From: a virus
Length of the DNA stretch: 44,076 bases
Reading direction: 5' to 3' (one strand)
Virus record (IMG/VR): IMGVR_UViG_3300046517_000256
Location: 1-44,076 of that record
Shown: positions 7,994-16,091 of the stretch, piece after piece
Layout: each line of letters begins with the position of its first letter
How positions within the stretch are numbered: position 1 is the stretch's first letter
Translations under genes and position numbers: made by a program
Notes under the pieces: model-generated
The model's database searches: none
The model's input: only the letters and a program-made list of their open reading frames with translations
What the model was told of the DNA's origin: nothing

Positions 7994-8417
7994 CAATTCT
8001 CCGGTATCCCAAGTCTCGCTTATTGGCCACAACATAGCCTTTCAGTTTGTAGGCGTTCTCATGTTCGGTGACGTAGGTGCCAGTCTCGTTGGGTAGCCAC
8101 TTGTCCACGACACCCTTGCGGCATACGGCTACCCCGCCACCGCGCGAGACGATCATGCCCAACTTTGGATACTTTTTCAGATACCTCTCTGCCTTGGTGA
8201 TGAAGCTGTCATCCGATGGAACGCAGCCAAAGTCGGCAAGGATGTAGTTTCCCTTTGCCATGTTCTCTGCCGAGATGCGGCGAATCAGTTGGTACTTGCT
8301 GGCCTTGTCCACCTTGAGGCCAACCACTTCGGCGCCATCCAAGGCATCCCACGCTTCCATGGTCTTGCCAAGAATGTCTACTGGCCACACTTCACTGAAA
8401 GAAATGAAGACTTCTAT
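7977..8417 (-). CDS. Hypothetical protein, possible glycosyltransferase-related; unusual ATA start
   Basis: This gene codes for 146 residues if started at ATA 8417, where ATAG overlaps the scaffold stop and GGAG lies 7 nt upstream. The only conventional start nearby is GTG at 8390, which has no visible SD and would remove a hydrophobic beta strand ([16 protein letters not shown]). The protein has alternating strands and helices, including NYILADFGCVPSDDSFI and GMIVSRGGGVAVCRKG, suggestive of a small Rossmann or GT-A-like fold. It is directly followed by a glycosyltransferase gene. The function is not established. Confidence 0.6.
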   Translation of the reverse strand: MEVFISFSEVWPVDILGKTMEAWDALDGAEVVGLKVDKASKYQLIRRISAENMAKGNYILADFGCVPSDDSFITKAERYLKKYPKLGMIVSRGGGVAVCRKGVVDKWLPNETGTYVTEHENAYKLKGYVVANKRDLGYRRIDERVN

Positions 8418-9121
8418 CGGAGTACTCCCTTTTCCCGCATTACTTTTTCGAGTTCATCCATTGGCATATTCATCAGTTTGGTTTCTTCCTCAACAGGCAG
8501 GCTGATGTCGCCATTGCCAGAGAGGGCAGGATTCGGTTCTTCCTGCTTCTGTTCTTGCTTGGGGGACAACGGCTTCACTTTGCCTTCTTCCTGCAACTCG
8601 CGGTAGGCCGACTCGATGGTGCGAATGTCCTGTGGATGTCCAGAATCAATCAGGCTGGCAAACTTCTCTGTCAGAACGCCGGCATACTTGGGATCAAAGT
8701 CATTTGAATGGCGTTGCAAGAACTGTGCCGAGAGCATCTGCTGCTTCATGTTGGAAACGTCATGGTTCATGTTCTTGAAGCTAGTCAGCAACTCATCCGA
8801 TGTCATGCCCATCTTGTAGGCCAAGGCGTCCACCACGGCGTCGGGAGGAGCATCGTTGAGGTTCTTGTAGAAGCGTTCCGAGTCATAGCGGTTTGGATTG
8901 GGCGGTGGCGCTGCCTGCCGGCGAAGCTGCGCGATCTCCTGCTGGAGTTGTTGCTGCTGCTGTGTATTCTGCTGCTGGTATTCCTGCATTTGGCGACGTG
9001 CTTCATTGAGTGCTGCCGAAGTATCGGTTTTCATCTTAATGGCAACATCTAAGGCTTGTTCCAAGTTTTCTGCTTTAATTACAGAGCCGTCTTCCAATTT
9101 CCTTTCAATCACTTCACCCAT
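8414..9121 (-). CDS. Probable capsid scaffolding protein
   Basis: This gene codes for 235 residues. The ATG at 9121 follows GGAGG by 5 nt; longer in-frame starts upstream lie inside the HNH gene. It is strongly helical with a Gln-rich coiled coil ([20 protein letters not shown]) followed by a helix-rich, charged C-terminus ([15 protein letters not shown]). The composition, length and place shortly before the capsid gene fit the scaffold proteins of podophages, which chaperone procapsid assembly and leave the head. No enzymatic motif is seen. The assignment rests on context and composition. Confidence 0.75.
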   Translation of the reverse strand: MGEVIERKLEDGSVIKAENLEQALDVAIKMKTDTSAALNEARRQMQEYQQQNTQQQQQLQQEIAQLRRQAAPPPNPNRYDSERFYKNLNDAPPDAVVDALAYKMGMTSDELLTSFKNMNHDVSNMKQQMLSAQFLQRHSNDFDPKYAGVLTEKFASLIDSGHPQDIRTIESAYRELQEEGKVKPLSPKQEQKQEEPNPALSGNGDISLPVEEETKLMNMPMDELEKVMREKGVLR

Positions 9122-9557
9122 GTATTCCTCCAGTTTTCTTGTCATTCCAGCGCCTATTAGCATCCATCCTACAGGACTTACAATCCCTTCCCTCTCCGTT
9201 TGGTTTCCAGTAGGTATTTTCTTGAGTGTATTCATGTCCATATTTACAATGGGTGCGGGCCTTCCTAAGGCAACTGTCGTGGCGACCCTTTGCCACGCAA
9301 TCACGAACATTTTCTAGCGGTGTTCCCATGAAAAGATGCTTAGGATTAAAACACTTACGATTGTCGCAGGTATGACATACGTTTAATTTTGATACTAGGT
9401 CAAATCTCTTAAATACATGCGCTGAAACACGGTGAACATATTGCATTTTCTTGCCATACGTCATATTCCCATACCCGCGTTTCGTTATGGCCCCGGTCCA
9501 ATTCCAGCAGCCATTCTGGTCAATCCGCATGTTATTGGAGAAACATACCTCAGCCAT
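9114..9557 (-). CDS. HNH homing endonuclease (free-standing)
   Basis: This gene codes for 147 residues. The ATG at 9557 has GAGGAG 9 nt upstream. The motif order is [46 protein letters not shown], the H-N-H core of HNH_3-type phage endonucleases. A C-terminal zinc-ribbon follows ([16 protein letters not shown]). The gene overlaps the upstream gene by 8 nt and the scaffold start by 8 nt, so it was inserted without harming its neighbours. Its expected role is selfish homing into related phages. Confidence 0.88.
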   Translation of the reverse strand: MAEVCFSNNMRIDQNGCWNWTGAITKRGYGNMTYGKKMQYVHRVSAHVFKRFDLVSKLNVCHTCDNRKCFNPKHLFMGTPLENVRDCVAKGRHDSCLRKARTHCKYGHEYTQENTYWKPNGEGRDCKSCRMDANRRWNDKKTGGIHG

Positions 9558-9912
9558 TTTCTTTCGCTCCTCTATAGGTTTCAATCAGACGATCCCGTTC
9601 CTTTTGCATGTCGCCAATGTACGCCATCAAGCCATCCACCAGTTCCCGCTTGGCATCCCACCGGACTACCATGAGCTTCATCTTGGCATCTTCATATTTG
9701 TACTGCGTGGCCTCTGAGATGGTGTCTTGTACATCACGGACGAGGTATTTGCACGCCTTTTCCCATCCTGGCAGGCCCACCAACTTGTCAAACTCTTCTG
9801 CCGAGTCAATGACAGTGCGTATTTCCTGTTCCGTTGTGGGCATGGCTGTGGTGTCCACGTTGGAACGGTACTTGCGTGACAGAAGAAGTGTGGCCCAATC
9901 TTTGATGCTCAT
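9550..9912 (-). CDS. Hypothetical helical protein
   Basis: This gene codes for 120 residues, predominantly helical and charged ([37 protein letters not shown]). It starts at ATG 9912 within a 4-nt overlap of the upstream stop and ends 8 nt inside the inserted HNH gene. It lies in the internal-virion/head module, which suggests a minor virion or assembly protein. No family is recognised. Confidence 0.7.
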   Translation of the reverse strand: MSIKDWATLLLSRKYRSNVDTTAMPTTEQEIRTVIDSAEEFDKLVGLPGWEKACKYLVRDVQDTISEATQYKYEDAKMKLMVVRWDAKRELVDGLMAYIGDMQKERDRLIETYRGAKENG

Positions 9913-10736
9913 TTTAGCCTCTTTACCGCCTCGTAGGTTGCTGCTGCTCCTCCAACATAGGGAAGCGTCTTAGTAACCTTCGTTCCAAGGGATTTGATAT
10001 TACTTGCTCTGCGGTACTCATTCATAGCCTGTGATAACTTCTGCCCCTGCCCAACACTATCAGCCGTGGCATTTATGGAGTTTCCTAAGTCCCCTGTAAA
10101 CTGACGCAGCGCAAACTTGACTTGACCAGATAACTTTGTGGCCTCATCCGGCGTAAGGCTGGTTGCCTTAGAGTAAAAATCACGTGCTTCGTTATAGGTA
10201 ATCGGAGGTAAATCTGGAGATGTGGTTCTTTTCAGGAAGTCCCTTACCACTTTTGGCATCGTGTTTCCACGTTGCGATAGATCATAAATTCTGTTCGCGC
10301 TATTGCTAAGATCCTCTGTGATCTGTACGGGGGATTCTCCAGCAACTTTAGCGATCTTCTGGAAAGCCATTCCTGCTCGTTGCGTACTCGGTAGTGCTCC
10401 CGCCGCTTCTCCCATGCTTCCCATAGCCAGAACTGGATTTGATGTAGGACTGGGTGCATCCATCGTTCCAGCCGGCAGTCCAAGAAAAAATGTCTTCCAT
10501 GGGTGCTGTGCGATGTAGGAAGCCTGCCCCTTTATCATCTGCTCTGGCGTGGCTGGCGCAGAGATTCCTGTTATCTTTCCCGATCCTGGCGTTGTCGGTG
10601 CAGTAGACTTCTGTGGAGCATAGGCGGTTGGAAAGTCCTTACTGATAGCTGACTGTATATCGTCATCGTTGGCGGTGGAACGGAACTTTCCGTAGCTTCC
10701 ATCGGGAAGTTTTATGTATTGGACATCATCCGGCAT
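9909..10736 (-). CDS. Putative internal virion protein
   Basis: This gene codes for 275 residues. The N-terminus carries a short beta motif (YIKLPDGSYGKFRSTANDDD) of a kind often seen at the start of podophage internal or ejection proteins. The rest is helical with Ala/Gly-rich segments (GSMGEAAGALPSTQRAGMAF), followed by a long helix-rich region up to a basic C-terminus. The ATG at 10736 overlaps the previous stop by one base. Co-location with two further Gln/Ala-rich proteins fits the ejectosome-type internal protein set, by inference. Confidence 0.7.
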   Translation of the reverse strand: MPDDVQYIKLPDGSYGKFRSTANDDDIQSAISKDFPTAYAPQKSTAPTTPGSGKITGISAPATPEQMIKGQASYIAQHPWKTFFLGLPAGTMDAPSPTSNPVLAMGSMGEAAGALPSTQRAGMAFQKIAKVAGESPVQITEDLSNSANRIYDLSQRGNTMPKVVRDFLKRTTSPDLPPITYNEARDFYSKATSLTPDEATKLSGQVKFALRQFTGDLGNSINATADSVGQGQKLSQAMNEYRRASNIKSLGTKVTKTLPYVGGAAATYEAVKRLK

Positions 10737-11968
10737 TACTTTTTACTTCCTACCTGTGTATAGTCACGAACCCTTGCTCCTGGCGGAGGAGCACTGTTAG
10801 GAGTAGCTGACTGACCAGCTCGCATCGCAGCGATATTCGCATCCGATGGGGCAGTGGCATAGTTGGTCAATATAGAAGTGGACTCATCCATGGCTCCGCG
10901 CAATGCGCTCCAATCCTGCCCAGGTCCTAACATGCTCTTGAAATCATCGTAAATTTCTTTCGATGTTCTTCCAGTGTGCGCTCGCAGCATGGCACTAGAG
11001 CCAAGGTTGATCGAAGCTCTTAGGTGTCCAATCGTCCTTCGTACGTCGGGAGGAAGGTTCGGGTCCACTAGGCCCTTTCCGAAGATCCAGTCTTCCACTT
11101 TGTTAGCCGGGAGAGATCCCATAACCCCTAACTTCTCAAGAGTTTCCATGTCCTTGCGGGCATCGGCAAAGCTATCCATGCCACCCTTGGCGAACGTAGC
11201 CGACTGGAACATGGCAGCAGGTGCCTTGTCCTGCGTGGCCTGCTTCTGCATCGCACCCACACGCAGTTTCGTATCGGAATCCAGTTTCGCTTTCCACTTG
11301 AGATAATCTTGCGTCTGCTGAAATTCTCCTAACTTGGCTGCCGTGTTCTGTGACGCTACCTTTTCTCTGGAAGCATTGGTAGCAGTCACGTTGGCCTTTG
11401 AAGTTCCGGCTTGCACTCCAGCTACGTTCTCACGAGACTGCGCCGCAATCTGTGCCGGAAGCATCTTCTCAGCCAAGGATTTTGGCACGACCATGCCATT
11501 GGGAAGTGTAACCTGCTCTCCCATTGCCTGGGCTTGCGCCGCACGATACTGTGCCTGTGACTGCCGTTCCTGCTCAAGTGACTGCTGTTGCTGTGCCTGC
11601 TGCTGCAAGCCATATTGCTGTAACTGATTCTGGTAGGGAGCCTGCATGGAAGCTGAAAATGCCTTGCCTTCAGCATCAGGTCCGCTTCCCGCACCCATGC
11701 CAGCGGCAAAACTTTGCAGGAAATTACCAAGGAATCCCTCGAAAGCACTCAACCGCGATGGTGGACGTGGTTGCGCTTCTCCCGGCGTTGCCTGCGCGGT
11801 GGGATGCGCCATCTGCTGAATCAGGTTGATGATATTGGGAGTTCCGCCCGGAGTTGGAATCGCCATCTTCTGCTGCACGGGGCTAGGCGGAAGATTCGGA
11901 ATCTCCTGCGAACGGCCAAGCATATCGCTAAATTGCGATAGGTCTGGAGCGTTGGGATCGTCTGGCAT
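10736..11968 (-). CDS. Gln/Ala-rich internal virion protein
   Basis: This gene codes for 410 residues. Residues 1-90 are Pro-rich and probably disordered. A long Gln-rich coiled coil follows (QNQLQQYGLQQQAQQQQSLE), then helical Ala-rich sequence. A possibly globular C-terminal domain contains PPDVRRTIGHLRASINLGSS and LRAHTGRTSKEIYDDFK. This composition is typical of podophage internal proteins that are ejected with the DNA. The start overlaps the upstream stop by one base, which supports co-translation with its partner gene. Confidence 0.72.
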   Translation of the reverse strand: MPDDPNAPDLSQFSDMLGRSQEIPNLPPSPVQQKMAIPTPGGTPNIINLIQQMAHPTAQATPGEAQPRPPSRLSAFEGFLGNFLQSFAAGMGAGSGPDAEGKAFSASMQAPYQNQLQQYGLQQQAQQQQSLEQERQSQAQYRAAQAQAMGEQVTLPNGMVVPKSLAEKMLPAQIAAQSRENVAGVQAGTSKANVTATNASREKVASQNTAAKLGEFQQTQDYLKWKAKLDSDTKLRVGAMQKQATQDKAPAAMFQSATFAKGGMDSFADARKDMETLEKLGVMGSLPANKVEDWIFGKGLVDPNLPPDVRRTIGHLRASINLGSSAMLRAHTGRTSKEIYDDFKSMLGPGQDWSALRGAMDESTSILTNYATAPSDANIAAMRAGQSATPNSAPPPGARVRDYTQVGSKK

Positions 11969-12633
11969 TAGAATGTTTTGCTTACCTTGAAAGGACTGAG
12001 CAATCCACCAAAGATGCTACCGAACAGACCAGAACCAGTCTGTTGAGCCGTATTCGCAGCACTGGTAGCTGAACCGCCGGCAGAACTAGCACCCGCTCCA
12101 AATGTTCCAATGTTCTGGCCGAATTGGTTGCCAACTCCAAGAGCTGTGTTGAAAGCGTTGTATAGCCCCTGTTCTTTTTGCAGTGGAATCTGGCTCAGAA
12201 GTTGCGCCTGCTGACCCGCTTCCTGCGACCCCAACGCACCGAAATTGCGGGCTATATCTCCCGAGCCAGCCATTCCACCACCTGTGATTCCACGCTGGAC
12301 GAGTTGATTGGACAGGTTTCCATAGAGGGAATTGTAGGATTGTGGCAGGGTGTTCATGGCCGTGGATCGCAGAGAGGCTTCGGCTTCCGGTGACAGTCCG
12401 CCATTGGCAATGATGCTGGCGACAGCCGGATTCACCATTCCTTGCTGTTTCTGCTGATTGGCTAGCGATTGCTGCTGGAGTTGGTTCTGCATCTGCATCT
12501 GCTGGTTCTCGATGTCCATCTGCTTCTTAGCTTCACCCTTGCAGTAATGGACTTCGCCAACGTACTCATGCCAATCGGCATAGATAACTTCCAGTGTTTC
12601 AGTGTTTACTGTAATTTGAGTCGCCATCCTCAT
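11968..12633 (-). CDS. Gln-rich internal virion protein (ejection-type)
   Basis: This gene codes for 221 residues. The ATG at 12633 overlaps the TGA of the inserted HNH gene (ATGA), and a second in-frame ATG lies at 12627. It has a Gln-rich helix (QQMQMQNQLQQQSLANQQ), then a pattern known from small podophage internal proteins: NGGLSPEAEASLRSTAMNTL, QRGITGGGMAGSGDIARN, and a Gly/Ala-rich tail with a hydrophobic end (GLFGSIFGGLLSP). The amphipathic, Gly-rich C-terminus could contact membrane during DNA ejection. Role inferred. Confidence 0.72.
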   Translation of the reverse strand: MRMATQITVNTETLEVIYADWHEYVGEVHYCKGEAKKQMDIENQQMQMQNQLQQQSLANQQKQQGMVNPAVASIIANGGLSPEAEASLRSTAMNTLPQSYNSLYGNLSNQLVQRGITGGGMAGSGDIARNFGALGSQEAGQQAQLLSQIPLQKEQGLYNAFNTALGVGNQFGQNIGTFGAGASSAGGSATSAANTAQQTGSGLFGSIFGGLLSPFKVSKTF

Positions 12634-13094
12634 TGAATAGCTCTCTTTTTGGAAAGGAATTTTTCAGATGCGTTAACTCCGCACTGTCTACAAAATCGTG
12701 AACCTCTATATTTTTTAAGATTGTATCCTTCATACGCATGGCCTTGTGGACAATGAGTTTTAACACTTCTTGGATTTCTACCTTTTTGGTTCATGTCCCT
12801 GGCATTATCAAGAGCAGTTCCAAGAAAAAGGTGTTGAGGATTAACGCAGGCCGGATTGTCGCATTTGTGGAGCACAAATAACTCCCAGGGAAATTCTCCT
12901 CTGCACATTACCCATGAAACCCTCTGCGCCTGCATTGACATTGATTTTCTTCCGTTATTTCCAAATCTTCCATATCCGCGCCTATCTGTACATCCAATCC
13001 AATTCCAGCAACTAGGACCCTTTTCAACCTTACTCCAAAAACGTGGGAAGGCTGTCTCGTTGAGAACTATAGCTTTAACCTGAGAACGCGGCAA
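12630..13094 (-). CDS. HNH homing endonuclease (free-standing)
   Basis: This gene codes for 154 residues. The TTG at 13094 has GAGGTG 5 nt upstream. The core motifs are CWNWIGCTDRRGYGRF, AQRVSWVMCRGEFP, VLHKCDNPACVNPQHLFLG and then DNARDMNQKGR, the same HNH_3-type architecture as the gene at 9114 but clearly diverged. A zinc-ribbon tail (HCPQGHAYEG, CRQCGVNASE) follows. It overlaps the GNAT-like gene by 28 nt and ends in an ATGA overlap with the next gene. Homing function is inferred from the family. Confidence 0.88.
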   Translation of the reverse strand: MPRSQVKAIVLNETAFPRFWSKVEKGPSCWNWIGCTDRRGYGRFGNNGRKSMSMQAQRVSWVMCRGEFPWELFVLHKCDNPACVNPQHLFLGTALDNARDMNQKGRNPRSVKTHCPQGHAYEGYNLKKYRGSRFCRQCGVNASEKFLSKKRAIQ

Positions 13095-13453
13095 TGGATC
13101 ACCTCGAAGCCTCTTGACTGTGCCATCTTTACCACAGTGTCGTCGCTAGATGCCATCCATATTTCTTGAATTCCATCCGCGCTGGCCACTACTTCCGCAC
13201 CTTTTACCAGATCCCTGAGTGCCTGCGCGTACTGCAATGGCTCCGCATCGGGGTTCTTGGCCATGGATTCCAGCATCAAAACCGTCTGCGTAGGCAGATA
13301 AGCCACGGGCTTGTGATTATACGAACATAGAACCCGTAGAGTAGGATAAGTGAGGATGTCGGAGTCAAAATCGTTCCTCGTGGAACCATTCAGCCATTCC
13401 ACTATTTGCTTTGATTCCTCTGGTTTGGCGAAGCGAAGTTTTAGCTCTATCAT
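13067..13453 (-). CDS. GNAT-like virion-associated protein
   Basis: This gene codes for 128 residues. The ATG at 13453 forms an ATGA overlap with the previous stop. The sequence has the reduced acyltransferase-like pattern found beside the portal in many podophages: LRFAKPEESKQIVEWLNGS, then YPTLRVLC, VAYLPTQTVLMLESMAKNP, and finally MAQSRGFEVIHCRVLRL. The Q/RxxGxG/A acetyl-CoA loop is not evident, so it may lack acetyltransferase activity and act structurally. Its position between tail propeller and internal proteins supports a virion role. Confidence 0.65.
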   Translation of the reverse strand: MIELKLRFAKPEESKQIVEWLNGSTRNDFDSDILTYPTLRVLCSYNHKPVAYLPTQTVLMLESMAKNPDAEPLQYAQALRDLVKGAEVVASADGIQEIWMASSDDTVVKMAQSRGFEVIHCRVLRLKL

Positions 13454-13701
13454 TCGCCTGTCGGGGTTTCTGGCAGGTAGGGCACCGGCCATCGTACCCG
13501 CGTGCTCGTCATGGTCTGCCGGAATGTATCAGGTACCTGCCCTGCCGCCTGTGAGTACAGGTAAAGTGTCGCAAACTCCGGTATGGGTCCTACGATCTTG
13601 CCACCACGGGTGTAGGGGAAACCGCGCTCTAGGCGATAGCGTTGCGTGTCATCTCCTGAGCCTTCGCCCTTCTTTCCGTACATCATGTCCTTTAGGCTCA
13701 T
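13450..13701 (-). CDS. Hypothetical small virion protein
   Basis: This gene codes for 83 residues. The ATG at 13701 is in an ATGA overlap with the end of the propeller-like tail protein, and its own stop overlaps the next gene in the same way. It has MSLKDMMYGKKGEGSGDD and then ERGFPYTRGGKIVGPIPEF, ending in a Pro-rich segment. Small proteins with a Met-Tyr-Gly-Lys N-terminal stretch occur in this place in related metagenomic podophages, but no role is known. Confidence 0.7.
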   Translation of the reverse strand: MSLKDMMYGKKGEGSGDDTQRYRLERGFPYTRGGKIVGPIPEFATLYLYSQAAGQVPDTFRQTMTSTRVRWPVPYLPETPTGE

Positions 13702-16091
13702 TTGAACACCGTGAAGGCTACATCCCACCCATACAGGATGTCTAGTTCATCCACCGATGGCATCGTAATCTTAATGCCTAGCCATCTACAAGACGGGCGA
13801 CCAGCCATCGGATAGATTTGCTGCCTGATATTTATGCCTTCCGCTCGATTGAATGTAATCGGAACAGCGGACTTGTCCCTTTGCAGGGAATTGAATATCC
13901 CAGTGTCGGGATCATCGTCTACAAGGTAGCCTACATCGGTGAGCAGAAAATTGCTGGTATCGACTTCCACATACCATGGTGCCCCAGTGCGCGAAGGATC
14001 ATCACTCACGCCGGGAGTGTCGGGGACCATGGAAAATAGATTTGTATAGACAACGGGAACGTAGGTCGATCCTTGGTCATTGAAAGAGTTAACGTTCATT
14101 TTGAGAGCCTTGTGAGTGGTTGCGGCCATCAGGGAGTAGTTGCCTTGTGACGTTTCACCGCTATAGATATATTGGCAGGATAGCGTCCATGGCGGCATCC
14201 ACTGTTCGGAATCAATGTCATAGACATAGAGCAATGATCCGGTAGACAGAACCAGCCAGTGAGCATTTCCCGATACGTGAAAACTCATGCTGGAAGCAAA
14301 TTGGTTTATCTGATTTACGCCAATCAGATCGGGACGAATGGAAATGGACAATTCCTCGATCGAGGTACCGTCTGTTGCCCAGACCTGGGAGGAAGTATCA
14401 AGCCACGCGCAAACTCCACCCATCATGGTAATGCAGGTACGGTTTCTGCATCCGCGCCTGTCTGCTACTTTCCGACGCCTAAAGGTATCTAGAGTCGTTC
14501 CCTGAATGGAATAGATCCTACCAGGACAGAAAACCATCAACTTCTGGTTATCGTCTATCCCTGCGGTACCAATCCCCTGCACTGGCTGATCGAAGGAATA
14601 GAAGTTTCCCGCCACGCCGGATGGCACCGACTCCTCCGGCACGCCGTTAATGATTTCCTCCAGACCAGTAAACCATACCTTGTTCCCGACATATCCCCAT
14701 ATCCTTCCAGCGTAGTACTGCATCCCCTGCCACAGAGGAGGCGGATCATTGAAACCTGGAGTAGGCGCTATGGAGTTTATGTTAAGAGCGCGATCCGGCG
14801 CATTGTCCAGAATTGATCCTGTGGTGTTCGGGAATGGCGAATTAGGAATCTCGAAGTAGTTTTGCCCTCCTAATCCAGTTGCTTTATCTGTGGTCCTAAA
14901 TACACGGATCTGGTTGACTTGCGGATCGGTACTGGCAATAACCGTCACAGCCACATCTAGTTTGTTAGCGAAGATTCCCGTGGATACCGAATAAGGGCCT
15001 GGAGACGAAATGTGACCCGTTCTGCTATTCCCGTAGCAGACTACATACTGGTATCCGACTGTGGCTGTCATCGTACCAGGAGATCCAGATACGGTAATCC
15101 CTGGCAGGGGAGTGGAATAGACAGATATTTGCACTGCATCCACGGAAACGGTTTGAATGTCTACCTGACTATTACAATTTATCTGTACGCCAAAATTGGT
15201 GTCGTTGGTGTTGGCATACGTCCAGGTATCTCCCCAAAGGTCCCCGGCAGAACCAAGAGTTACAGTAACGTCAGCGGCACTGTCCACAGTGAAAGAGTAG
15301 GGAGTCCCGGTTGGATTCCCCCCCTTGAGTAACTGGCAAAAAAAGTCGATTGGGATTCCGGCAAAGAACACCTTTACTGTCACGGATACGGCAATACCGT
15401 TTATCGTGTTTGTAGCTCCTATGGCAAAACCATAGTTCGTGCAATTTACTAAATTCGAGAATCCCGTTACGCCGCCGGCGGTAAGGTTTACCGTGGCATA
15501 GTTCGCATCGGGAGGGCCTTGCATATTGGTTACGCCTGTCCAGGGTACGTTCGTTCCTCCGATGTTTGCTCCGGTGTCGGTAGCCGTTCCACAGTACAGA
15601 GAGTCCGTTACCGTTCCTCCTCCAGCACTACTGGCAGCGGTAATTCCCCAGTTGCTTACCCCGTTGATTGGGTCCCACTTCTTTTTGGTGCTTCCGTTGC
15701 AGAAATATAATGTATTGTTGCTGGATACGAAGTCGAATGGCTCACTACTTGCCGTGTCGGTGTAGATCAACATGAAAGTCGTGTCTACCCCGGACTGCAT
15801 TTCATACACTTCTGACTGATTCGAGGCGTTTATGTTGCACGCCATCAGGTAGATGTTTCCGTCAAACCTTTCCCATTCATACAGGCGTTGCAAATTGTCA
15901 AAGGTAAGAGGAGAGGATTCTACTGTGTCGGAAAACCCAGGTCGGCGCTGCGCCCACCCGCTCACTTGCGTCATAATATCAACCGAACCATGAGCGAGTA
16001 GTGATTGGGTACTTGTGGGACTGTTGTTGGTTACATAGGGAAGATTGGTCGAACCAATCGTGCGATGGGACAGAGACTTGGCGTGCGGCAT
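13698..16091 (-). CDS. Tail nozzle/stabilisation-like beta-propeller protein
   Basis: This gene codes for 797 residues, nearly all beta. The N-terminal GWAQRRPGFSDTVESSPLT and the repeated strand pattern resemble phage tail proteins that sit under the portal, such as P22 gp10-like stabilisation or nozzle proteins. An Ig-like insertion rich in Thr/Val/Gly spans about residues 150-330. The best-conserved-looking part is MQYYAGRIWGYVGNKVWFT, SFDQPVQGIGTAGIDDNQKL and GGVCAWLDTSSQVWATDG. It directly follows the portal gene with no gap. The assignment is by architecture and position. Confidence 0.72.
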   Translation of the reverse strand: MPHAKSLSHRTIGSTNLPYVTNNSPTSTQSLLAHGSVDIMTQVSGWAQRRPGFSDTVESSPLTFDNLQRLYEWERFDGNIYLMACNINASNQSEVYEMQSGVDTTFMLIYTDTASSEPFDFVSSNNTLYFCNGSTKKKWDPINGVSNWGITAASSAGGGTVTDSLYCGTATDTGANIGGTNVPWTGVTNMQGPPDANYATVNLTAGGVTGFSNLVNCTNYGFAIGATNTINGIAVSVTVKVFFAGIPIDFFCQLLKGGNPTGTPYSFTVDSAADVTVTLGSAGDLWGDTWTYANTNDTNFGVQINCNSQVDIQTVSVDAVQISVYSTPLPGITVSGSPGTMTATVGYQYVVCYGNSRTGHISSPGPYSVSTGIFANKLDVAVTVIASTDPQVNQIRVFRTTDKATGLGGQNYFEIPNSPFPNTTGSILDNAPDRALNINSIAPTPGFNDPPPLWQGMQYYAGRIWGYVGNKVWFTGLEEIINGVPEESVPSGVAGNFYSFDQPVQGIGTAGIDDNQKLMVFCPGRIYSIQGTTLDTFRRRKVADRRGCRNRTCITMMGGVCAWLDTSSQVWATDGTSIEELSISIRPDLIGVNQINQFASSMSFHVSGNAHWLVLSTGSLLYVYDIDSEQWMPPWTLSCQYIYSGETSQGNYSLMAATTHKALKMNVNSFNDQGSTYVPVVYTNLFSMVPDTPGVSDDPSRTGAPWYVEVDTSNFLLTDVGYLVDDDPDTGIFNSLQRDKSAVPITFNRAEGINIRQQIYPMAGRPSCRWLGIKITMPSVDELDILYGWDVAFTVFK

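Noticed and set aside
13068-13070. A second ATAG stop/start overlap that could be an AUA start for the HNH gene
   Set aside because: A TTG at 13094 in the same frame has GAGGTG 5 nt upstream, which explains initiation better; the overlap is probably chance.
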